From assembly GCA_029934265.1 (NCBI GenBank), contig JAOZMN010000232.1, positions 1 to 5,270 of the forward strand: a stretch of DNA of 5,270 bases. Direction: 5' to 3'. Below, piece by piece: positions 1 through 5,270 of this stretch. The notes under the pieces are model-generated. The model saw only the letters and a list, made by a program, of their open reading frames with translations. It made no database searches and was not told the DNA's origin. The position numbers were made by a program, and so were the translations under genes. Source of the DNA: Bacteroidales bacterium. Lineage in GTDB: Bacteria > Bacteroidota > Bacteroidia > Bacteroidales > JAADGE01. The number at the start of each line of letters is the position of its first letter. Within the stretch, counting starts at the first letter, position 1.

Positions 1-1210
1 CACCTGTTTCTGATGTCGAAATTGTTACGGTACCGGAATCACCTTCGCATACATTACTTCCTGTTACAGTTTGTAATGAATCGGGTTTTCCGATATATAC
101 TACTGCTTTATTTGTGATAACGGTTGAACAAGAACCTGAAAATGCTCTGAAACTGATGGTATTCGGTCCTTCTTTGAGTTGCGAACTCGGTACATTAAAT
201 GTAATTTCGCTTCCTGTTCCTTGTATTGTATCGAATGCTGTAACTACGGTTGCTTCATAATTATAATCGGAAACGGTTGATGCAATTTTTACGGTTGCTC
301 CGGAAATGGTACATAAAGTATCGCCGGAAACAGTATTGTCGGAAGATGGAGCCGTGATAACGTTTACTACTGCTGCGTTTGTCATATCAACAGTACAAGC
401 CGGAGTTACTGACATGATTTTAAAAGTCAGTGTATTACTTCCGGATTGTAATTTTGAAGCTTCAACGGGCATTTTTAAATCTGAGCCTGTACCCGTTCCG
501 GTTGCAACGAGTGTACTTTCAAAATAACTTTCGTAAGTCACTCCGGATTCTGAACTTTTGATGGTTACATTACCGGTTCCGGCTTCACAAAGCGTATCGC
601 CGTTTATTTTCAAATCAATTTTACCTCCGCTGTTTGTAACTTTTGCAGTATCCTGCATACTAAAAGTACAATCTCCTTTCTTTGCTTTAATCACTACCTT
701 ATTCTCACCATGTGCAAATTCTGAGTAAGAAATTGGATTATTAGAAGTTGTTGAAATCGGACCTAAAGAAGTTGATAGCCATGCACTATAAGTTACACCT
801 GTTTCTTGACTCGCAAGTACTAATTGTGCATCGGTACCGCAAATTACATCATCGGAAACTTCAATACCGGTATCTACTGTTGTAACATCTGTTATTGTAA
901 GCGAACTTGAACTTGTACCACCATATTCAGTCCCTGCAACAGTAGCCCAACACCCTATGATTTTACCATTTACTAATTCTTTTGAAATTAATGTATCATT
1001 ATTATTATTCGGAACATCGACTCCGTCAATAGTCCACCGAAACGCTTCAGCAGTAATCGGAGTGCCGGGTGGATTTTCAACAGTACAGACAAATTGTGCA
1101 GTATCTCCTTTGCAAGAGGGATTTCCTTTTGTTTGAGTTATAGTTACTGTTTGTGCTTTCAGAAAGAAAGCAAAAAACAGTAACGGAAAAATTAACAGTA
1201 ATTTTCGCAT
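1..1210 (-). CDS. Secreted repeat protein of Cys-paired Ig-like modules, C-terminus beyond window
   Basis: The frame is open from ATG 1210 to the window edge: 403 codons with no stop. Residues 1-20 are a clear signal peptide (MRKLLL start, Phe/Leu core, ending LKAQ). Residues 21-107 are an Ig/PKD-like domain (Cys33, FRWTIDG near 57-63, GCW near 86-88). Four copies of a ~90-residue module follow, at about 113-190, 199-285, 292-374 and 381 to the edge. Their leading cysteines are 124, 208, 300 and 388, and second cysteines 181, 272 and 361. Recurrent features are 'C-x-x-G-(T/S)', 'VTI' strands, 'SE-(S/T)-GV-Y', 'GTGS', and 'L-x-x-G-x-NT-(L/I)-x-F'. The modules match those at residues 796-1061 of the protein encoded just upstream. 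The family and the signal peptide point to an exported surface or extracellular protein, probably also T9SS cargo, but its sorting domain would lie outside the window. The leader before the ATG is A-rich. I do not recognise a specific named family for the module, and no enzymatic motif is seen. Confidence 0.92.
   Translation of the reverse strand, partial: MRKLLLIFPLLFFAFFLKAQTVTITQTKGNPSCKGDTAQFVCTVENPPGTPITAEAFRWTIDGVDVPNNNNDTLISKELVNGKIIGCWATVAGTEYGGTSSSSLTITDVTTVDTGIEVSDDVICGTDAQLVLASQETGVTYSAWLSTSLGPISTTSNNPISYSEFAHGENKVVIKAKKGDCTFSMQDTAKVTNSGGKIDLKINGDTLCEAGTGNVTIKSSESGVTYESYFESTLVATGTGTGSDLKMPVEASKLQSGSNTLTFKIMSVTPACTVDMTNAAVVNVITAPSSDNTVSGDTLCTISGATVKIASTVSDYNYEATVVTAFDTIQGTGSEITFNVPSSQLKEGPNTISFRAFSGSCSTVITNKAVVYIGKPDSLQTVTGSNVCEGDSGTVTISTSETG
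2..874 (-). repeat. Four tandem copies (last one cut) of the Cys-paired ~90-residue module
   Basis: Copies lie at 641-874, 356-616, 89-337 and 2-70 (cut by the window). The first-cysteine spacing is 84, 92 and 88 residues; the corresponding spacing in the large protein is 88 and 93. Copy-to-copy similarity is evident in protein but not as long identical DNA stretches, so this is an old repeat array rather than a recent amplification. Further copies may continue beyond the window. Confidence 0.8.
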
Positions 1211-1253
1211 TGTAATTCTTGTTTATATATTTAATTATTATGTTAAACGTTGG

Positions 1254-1261
1254 CAAAGTTA
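1254..1261 (-). promoter_or_regulatory. Candidate Bacteroidota -7 promoter element for the second secreted-protein gene
   Basis: The minus strand reads TAACTTTG followed by CC, an exact match to the TAnnTTTG -7 element, beginning at the base directly after the TAA stop of the large gene. It would start a transcript some 35-40 bases before the ATG at 1210. A TTG at the expected -33 distance is absent; the nearest is only about 8 bases upstream. No terminator hairpin is visible in the 51-base gap. The downstream gene may therefore be read both from its own promoter and by read-through. Confidence 0.42.
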
Positions 1262-4200
1262 TTATTTTCCAAGATATATACTTCCTTTTATTATATCGGA
1301 ACCGTCATTTTTATTAAGGATATAATAATATATTCCTACCGGTAAATTTTTATCACCTATGACTATGCCCGTATTTGCGGAACCGTCCCAGTCGTTTTTA
1401 TAAATATCGGCATCAAAAACTTTCACTCCCCAACGATTCATTATCATTAATGACGTATTCGGGTATTTGCTTAAGCCCTCTATAAAAAAGACATCATTTT
1501 TGCCGTCGCCATTTGGAGAAAATGCTTCCGGAATTATCATCTCGCATACAGATATATTTATAACTGCAGAGTCTAAAAGCATTTTATTACAACCGTCTAA
1601 ATTTTTGGCATACACTTTATATATATCATAACCGGCTTTTAATGATTCCAACGGAAACTCTATTGATGTCATTCCGGTAAGCGAATCTTGTGTTGCAATA
1701 TCGTTTTTATATAAAATATAATTAACTGCTTCTTGTGTGAAATTTACAATTATTGCAATATCATCTCCTGTACATACGTCTGCATCTCCTTCAACTTCCA
1801 TGTCAATGTCCGGATAAGCTGTTACTGTAATAACTCCGGTTTGGGTGAAATTAGTATTACAGCCTGTTGTTTTATTTTCAGCGAGAATGCTAATTATATT
1901 TTCACCTATTGAAAGTTCGTCTACTGATACTATAATTTCAACATCGCTTCCATCTCCTGTTGTTTCATTAATAGAATTATCTTCAATAGAAAAATTATAA
2001 CTTATTCCCGGTTCTGATGTTTCAAGTAAAATTTTAGCTTCCTCTCCTTCACAAATTTGATTTCCTGAAAAAGTTTTTTCTACAGGATTAGGGTTACTGA
2101 TAATAGTTGCATCACTTAAATCGGTAGTACAAGTTGCTATTGTTCCTGAAATTTTAAATGTATTTGTAGTTCCTTTTAAATCAGTTCCTGATATTGTCAA
2201 AATTAAATCATCGCCGGTTCCTGTTTCCGATACCGATATTCCGTCGGTAGGCGTTGCCGTATATGACACACCGGCTTGAGCTGAACTAATAGTTATTGTT
2301 GCATCTTCTCCTTCGCAAACAGTACTGCCGGTTATTGTTTTGTCTGCATCAAGTTGTTGAACTTGAACTGTTACAGTTTCTCCGAGAGCTGTATTATTAC
2401 AACCATCTGTTACTTTTAAATTATAATTGCCTGCTTCGGATACTGTAAGTGTATGACTGGTTTCTCCTGCAATATTTGTATTATCTTTTTTCCATTGATA
2501 AGAAAGAGTAGCTTCTCCTGTTGTTGTGGCTGTAAGTATTTGAGTTTCATCAGAACATATCGTAAAATCGTTGGCAGACATACTTATTGCTATTGTATCT
2601 TTTATTGTTATGGTAGCAGTATTAGTTTCAATATCACCACATTCTCCTGTTACTCTACATTTATAAACTCCTGCATCTGTTTCGTTTGCTGTACTTATAG
2701 CATATTTACTTGAAACTGCGGAAGTAATATCTACTTCGTCTTTTATCCACATATATTCAAGCGACCCCTCGCCTGTTGCAGTTACGGAAAGTTCGTTCTG
2801 TTGGTTGGGACATATTGCAGCAGATTCAGGATGAGAACTTATTTCTGTATTTACTTTTATCCCTAAAGTTACTGTATTACTTGATATCGGTGCTCCGCAA
2901 GTTCCGTAAACCCAACAAAAATAATTGCCGGCATCTCCAAGAACCGTTGATGCGATAGTATATGATGTATTTGTTTGCATTACAATCAGACCTGCATCAT
3001 TATACCATTGATAAGTTACTCCGAGTCCTTCGGCACCTATGGTGAAAACATTAGAACTGCCGAGACATTGTGCTTCGTCTTTCGGTTGAGTTGTAATTTT
3101 AAAATCAGGATTTATTAAAACTGTTAAAATATCTGAAATCGGAGAGTCACCGCAAGTATTATTTGCAGTTACGGTAATATCGGCAGTTCCGGAATAAGTA
3201 TCCTCCCAGTTTACCGTTCCTGTTGTGGAATTTCCTGTTATTGCATTTGTTCCGCCGGTAACTGTCCACATATACGAAGTTGCATTAGAAATTGTGTTAG
3301 TCAAATAACCGATATTCGGAGAATTTTGGCAAAGTGTTGTAATTCCTACGGGTGTTGTTGGCTTAGCCGGCTTACCCATTATCGTTACAGTATTTGAACG
3401 CCCTTCACAAGTAGTAGATGAACTTTCGGAAAGCATTATTTTATCTCCGGCGGAAAAAGTACCTGAATATCCCGGAGTTGCTACCGTATTTGCTCCGTTT
3501 AATGTCCATTGATATATAGATGTTCCTGTTGCGGTAGTTGTATTTATTGTAAAATTAGTTGCTACTCCGGCACAAAGTTCTGTCGGTATTATACTTACTT
3601 TTGTTGTATCATACATTGTCGCCGTATAATCATCGGTAACCGGATTTGAAGCCGGACAGGTTACATTTGATGTCATTTCCAAACTCAGAATATCACCGTC
3701 AATCAGCGTATTTGTAGAATAGCTTGTTGCTGTGGAAATTGTTGTTGTACCTCCGTCCAACGACCATTTGTATGCCGGAGCAGTTCCTCCGTTTACGGGC
3801 TGTGCGGTAAATAATATTGTAGAGCCTTCACAGACTGTGCCTATGGGAGTTTGAGCAATTGTAACTGTCGGGGTACTAAAAGGATTAACGGTCATATTTA
3901 TAATATTTGAATTATAAATATTATTACAACTTGTACTTCCTGTCAGAGTAATATCACAACTAATTTCATCTGTATTATTTAAGGTAGTTGTAGTATATGT
4001 TGGTGCAGTTTCTCCGACAATCGGACTTCCATTTTTTTTCCACAAATAAGAAACTGTTCCTCCAAATAAATTATTTAAAGAAGCCGTAAATTCTACAGAT
4101 GAATTTTCACAAGTGGGGTTTGTTCCAGAAGTAATAGCAACGGTAGCTTCTGGTAATGTTCTTGTTACTTTAAAATATCGGATACCTATGTCGTAAGCTC

Positions 4201-4729
4201 CTGTGCCCAAAAAACCTGTCTGTCCATCAGTAGAATGCGTGCCTTTAAACCTGAATTTTACTTGATTTCCACCTTTGTATATATTTAAGTCTATTGATTG
4301 TGAAGTCCAAGTGCCAATTGAAGTATTGTAGTTGCCAATATTTGTCCAACTACCTGAAGTTGTTGTTTGTATCTCTATTTCAAGTATATTTTGATATGTA
4401 ATACCTGTAAAAAAAGCTGTTGCATCCGCATTACATATATCAAATGTTAATTTATAGTCACCGCATAGAGAAAAATCTAACTGTGAATCATATGTAAAAA
4501 TTTCAGTTCCTGAAGCAGCTTGTGGATTTTGGAAATATAGACCAGGAAGCCAATCGTCATTAGGAAAATTAGTGCTAAATACAACAAAAACTGGTACATT
4601 TTGCCACGAAGCTCCACCTGACCAACCTAAAACTGGCGAGTCTTGGTCGTGAATAGTAAAAACTTGTGTGAAAGATATAAACGAATTTAACAAAAAAATA
4701 AACAAAAAAAGTATCTTTTTTTTCATCAT
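1262..4729 (-). CDS. Secreted multi-Ig/PKD-domain protein with T9SS gliding-motility-type C-terminal domain
   Basis: This 1155-residue protein is probably exported by the Sec system, crosses the outer membrane by T9SS, and acts at the cell surface or outside as an adhesin or matrix-like protein; no catalytic motif is seen. Residues 1-22 are a signal peptide (Lys-rich start, Phe/Leu/Ile core, ending SFTQ). Residues 23-190 form an unassigned beta-rich domain. Ig-like domains follow at about 192-285, 287-375 and 377-450, most with 'Y-x-W-x-x-(D/N)G'-like strands and paired Cys. Residues 453-540 resemble a PKD-type domain (YMWTVTGG, then NNTCGD). Ig-like domains at about 544-625, 630-710 and 714-792 show the immunoglobulin signature DAGNYFC / DAGVYKC. 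Three Cys-paired modules fill 796-1061. Residues 1062-1155 are a CHU_C/TIGR04131 domain: SPNGDG at 1071-1076, NRWG at 1098-1101, NDWDG at 1112-1116 and LPVGIYYY at 1129-1136. The start is ATG 4729; a second ATG follows immediately, so either fits. The leader is A-rich without a strong ribosome binding site, as usual in this phylum. The binding partner cannot be read from the sequence. Confidence 0.96.
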   Translation of the reverse strand: MMKKKILFLFIFLLNSFISFTQVFTIHDQDSPVLGWSGGASWQNVPVFVVFSTNFPNDDWLPGLYFQNPQAASGTEIFTYDSQLDFSLCGDYKLTFDICNADATAFFTGITYQNILEIEIQTTTSGSWTNIGNYNTSIGTWTSQSIDLNIYKGGNQVKFRFKGTHSTDGQTGFLGTGAYDIGIRYFKVTRTLPEATVAITSGTNPTCENSSVEFTASLNNLFGGTVSYLWKKNGSPIVGETAPTYTTTTLNNTDEISCDITLTGSTSCNNIYNSNIINMTVNPFSTPTVTIAQTPIGTVCEGSTILFTAQPVNGGTAPAYKWSLDGGTTTISTATSYSTNTLIDGDILSLEMTSNVTCPASNPVTDDYTATMYDTTKVSIIPTELCAGVATNFTINTTTATGTSIYQWTLNGANTVATPGYSGTFSAGDKIMLSESSSTTCEGRSNTVTIMGKPAKPTTPVGITTLCQNSPNIGYLTNTISNATSYMWTVTGGTNAITGNSTTGTVNWEDTYSGTADITVTANNTCGDSPISDILTVLINPDFKITTQPKDEAQCLGSSNVFTIGAEGLGVTYQWYNDAGLIVMQTNTSYTIASTVLGDAGNYFCWVYGTCGAPISSNTVTLGIKVNTEISSHPESAAICPNQQNELSVTATGEGSLEYMWIKDEVDITSAVSSKYAISTANETDAGVYKCRVTGECGDIETNTATITIKDTIAISMSANDFTICSDETQILTATTTGEATLSYQWKKDNTNIAGETSHTLTVSEAGNYNLKVTDGCNNTALGETVTVQVQQLDADKTITGSTVCEGEDATITISSAQAGVSYTATPTDGISVSETGTGDDLILTISGTDLKGTTNTFKISGTIATCTTDLSDATIISNPNPVEKTFSGNQICEGEEAKILLETSEPGISYNFSIEDNSINETTGDGSDVEIIVSVDELSIGENIISILAENKTTGCNTNFTQTGVITVTAYPDIDMEVEGDADVCTGDDIAIIVNFTQEAVNYILYKNDIATQDSLTGMTSIEFPLESLKAGYDIYKVYAKNLDGCNKMLLDSAVINISVCEMIIPEAFSPNGDGKNDVFFIEGLSKYPNTSLMIMNRWGVKVFDADIYKNDWDGSANTGIVIGDKNLPVGIYYYILNKNDGSDIIKGSIYLGK
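1547..2344 (-). repeat. Three tandem Cys-paired ~90-residue modules (protein-level repeat) in the large protein
   Basis: These cover residues 796-880, 884-972 and 975-1061 of the 1155-residue protein. Each opens with a Thr/Ser/Val-rich strand and '(V/I)C-x-G-(E/D)' followed by an (A/T)-x-I-hydrophobic strand. Each then has '(G/A)-(V/I)-(S/N)-Y', a Gly/Asp turn, and an 'L-x-x-G-x-(N/D)' segment before a second Cys. The Cys pairs are 805/867, 893/957 and 986/1047 (61-64 residues apart), suggesting one disulfide per domain. The copies are clear at protein level but diverged in DNA. The same module recurs in the next gene downstream. Confidence 0.8.
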
Positions 4730-4783
4730 GAGAGTATAAATTAAGTTATAAAAAAAACAATTGAGAAAATATGTTAAAAAACA

Positions 4784-4874
4784 ACAAATTTTAAAACATC
4801 TTACAATTATACAAATTTTTACGATATTTCACATAAAAAATTGTTTTTTTTTCAAAAATAAACTACAAATTTTA
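4784..4874. repeat. Three direct copies of ACAAATTTTA in the leader of the large gene
   Basis: Copies are at 4784-4793, 4811-4821 (one extra T) and 4865-4874. Their starts are 27 and 54 bases apart, so the second interval is twice the first. On the minus strand each reads TAAAATTTGT, close to a TAnnTTTG element but with a 3- or 4-base spacer. They could be binding sites for a regulator, degenerate promoter elements, or chance in AT-rich DNA. Confidence 0.35.
4853..4860 (-). promoter_or_regulatory. Candidate Bacteroidota -7 promoter element for the large gene
   Basis: The minus strand reads TATTTTTG, an exact match to the TAnnTTTG -7 consensus of Bacteroidota sigma-A promoters. It would place the transcript start roughly 115 bases before the ATG at 4729. 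No TTG -33 element is seen at the expected 17-23 base distance, and the surrounding sequence is so AT-rich that a chance match is quite likely. It is listed because it is the only exact match in this leader. Confidence 0.3.
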
Positions 4875-4935
4875 AGTTTGAATCGGTTTTAATACTTTTT
4901 TTCAACTCTGTATAGTTCGTTAATTATGAAACCGG

Positions 4936-5050
4936 TATAAAAAGGGTAATTTTCGGCAAGCAGACCCTTAGGGTTTTAAGTAAATGTTTGTAAATAAGAC
5001 ATTTAGCTTTCTTAGTTTTTGTTAAATTAACCCCTAAGGGTCTTTTTATA
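4936..5050. terminator. Nested inverted repeats, probable terminator (possibly bidirectional) after fabG
   Basis: A perfect 12-bp inverted repeat pairs AGACCCTTAGGG (4962-4973) with CCCTAAGGGTCT (5032-5043). A perfect 9-bp outer repeat pairs TATAAAAAG (4936-4944) with CTTTTTATA (5042-5050), sharing two bases with the inner right arm. The 58-base loop contains another 7-bp hairpin, TAAATGT (4981-4987) with ACATTTA (4999-5005). Read on the plus strand, the 12-bp stem runs straight into a T tract (5043-5047). Read on the minus strand, the fabG direction, AAGGGT (4969-4964) can pair with ACCCTT (4947-4942), which is followed by TTTATA. The A tract before and T tract after the structure are typical of a two-way intrinsic terminator. 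The long loop is unusual, and no plus-strand gene is seen that would need it, so the main role is probably to end fabG transcription. The inverted repeats are directly visible; the function is inferred. Confidence 0.55.
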
Positions 5051-5082
5051 TCGAACTCATTTATTGTTTGCGTTACCAACTT

Positions 5083-5270
5083 CTACGTATTCATTGCACC
5101 GCAAACGTTTATAACCTGCCCGCTTACATAAGACGATAAATCGGAAGCAAGGAACAGAGTTGTATTTGCTACGTCTTCCGGAGTTCCACCTCTTCGCAAG
5201 GGGATAGTTTTTATCCATTCGTTACGGACTTTCTCGTCTAATTTTGCAGTCATTTCGGTAATTATGAAGA
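5083..5270 (-). CDS. fabG: 3-oxoacyl-[acyl-carrier-protein] reductase (FabG), C-terminal part, cut by window edge
   Basis: Only the last 61 codons and a TAG stop are in the window; two bases of the preceding codon sit at the edge. The protein reads FIITEMTAKLDEKV, then EWIKTIPLRRGGTPEDVA, then LFLASDLSSYVSGQVINV and CGAMNT at the end. This is the conserved C-terminal quarter of short-chain dehydrogenases of the FabG group: the 'I-T-x-M' substrate loop, 'IPL-R-G-TPEDVA', and 'FLASD-SSYVSGQ'. FabG reduces 3-oxoacyl-ACP to 3-hydroxyacyl-ACP with NADPH in cytosolic type II fatty-acid synthesis. The family is usually about 245-250 residues, so the Rossmann nucleotide site and the Ser-Tyr-Lys catalytic residues lie outside the window. 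The common ending 'V-D-G-G-M' is here V-C-G-A-M, a small variation away from the active site. Another SDR oxidoreductase is possible because the catalytic half is unseen, but the match to FabG is close. It is the gene upstream of the large secreted protein and probably functionally unrelated to it. Confidence 0.92.
   Translation of the reverse strand, partial: FIITEMTAKLDEKVRNEWIKTIPLRRGGTPEDVANTTLFLASDLSSYVSGQVINVCGAMNT

Larger units (their letters stand above)
4730..5082. other. 353-base intergenic region between fabG and the large secreted-protein gene
   Basis: I find no credible coding sequence here on either strand. The half next to fabG (about 4931-5053) contains nested inverted repeats. 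The half next to the downstream gene (about 4730-4900) is extremely AT-rich with A and T tracts of 7-9 bases and holds three ACAAATTTTA repeats and one exact TAnnTTTG promoter-like match. The region is therefore best read as the 3' end of the fabG transcript followed by the promoter and leader of the 1155-residue gene. I recognise no tRNA, riboswitch or known small RNA. Confidence 0.7.

Noticed and set aside
306..527. 73-codon plus-strand open frame
   Set aside because: It lies wholly antisense to the clear repeat-protein frame (residues about 229-302), has no recognisable domain, and its composition mirrors the opposite strand. It is a shadow frame.
998..1009. Four ATT trinucleotides (Asn-Asn-Asn-Asn in the second secreted protein)
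   Set aside because: It is a short in-frame microsatellite in a loop-like segment; too short to suggest variation or function.
2..2344. CRISPR-like or recent tandem DNA repeats
   Set aside because: The repetition is of protein modules about 250-280 bases long with diverged DNA; there are no short identical repeats with unique spacers.
2453..2713. 86-codon plus-strand open frame, Cys- and Phe-rich
   Set aside because: It is antisense to Ig-like domains of the large protein; the Cys/Ser/Phe/Tyr-rich composition comes from the complementary AT-rich codons. No leader or domain supports it.
2776..2958. 60-codon plus-strand open frame
   Set aside because: It is antisense to the large protein's Ig domains, with no domain or start context of its own.
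4936..5050. Inverted repeats as the ends of a small mobile element (MITE)
   Set aside because: The arms could be terminal repeats of a roughly 82-115 base element, but no target-site duplication is visible at either end and no second copy occurs in the window. The A- and T-flanked layout after a gene end fits a terminator better.

Overview
The window is AT-rich and looks like Bacteroidota (Bacteroidetes). The main evidence is a large secreted protein ending in the gliding-motility-associated C-terminal domain (CHU_C / TIGR04131 type) that marks type IX secretion system (T9SS) cargo. Signal peptides ending near '-AQ' or '-TQ', A-rich leaders without clear Shine-Dalgarno sequences, and matches to the phylum's TAnnTTTG -7 promoter element agree with this. 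The sequence does not settle the genus.

All three genes lie on the minus strand, so transcription runs from high to low coordinates. (1) 5270-5083: the last 61 codons of a FabG-type 3-oxoacyl-ACP reductase, a housekeeping gene cut by the window edge. (2) 5082-4730: a 353-base intergenic region. It holds nested inverted repeats that could form a terminator, or competing stems, downstream of fabG. Next to them is a very AT-rich leader with three copies of ACAAATTTTA. (3) 4729-1262: a 1155-residue secreted multidomain protein with a signal peptide, an unassigned beta-rich N-terminal domain, about ten Ig/PKD-like domains and a T9SS C-terminal domain. (4) 1261-1211: a 51-base gap starting with an exact TAACTTTG element. 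(5) 1210 to the window edge: a second secreted protein, open for 403 codons and still running. It is built mostly from the same Cys-paired ~90-residue module that occupies residues 796-1061 of protein 3.

Together, genes 3 and 5 look like a tandem pair of T9SS-exported, cell-surface or extracellular repeat proteins (adhesin or matrix-like). They probably arose partly by duplication of a shared module. FabG is probably an unrelated upstream neighbour. I see no CRISPR array, tRNA, rRNA, transposase, or recognisable defence or enzymatic system. The points most worth following up are the shared module, the unassigned N-terminal domain and the competing stem structure between fabG and the big gene.
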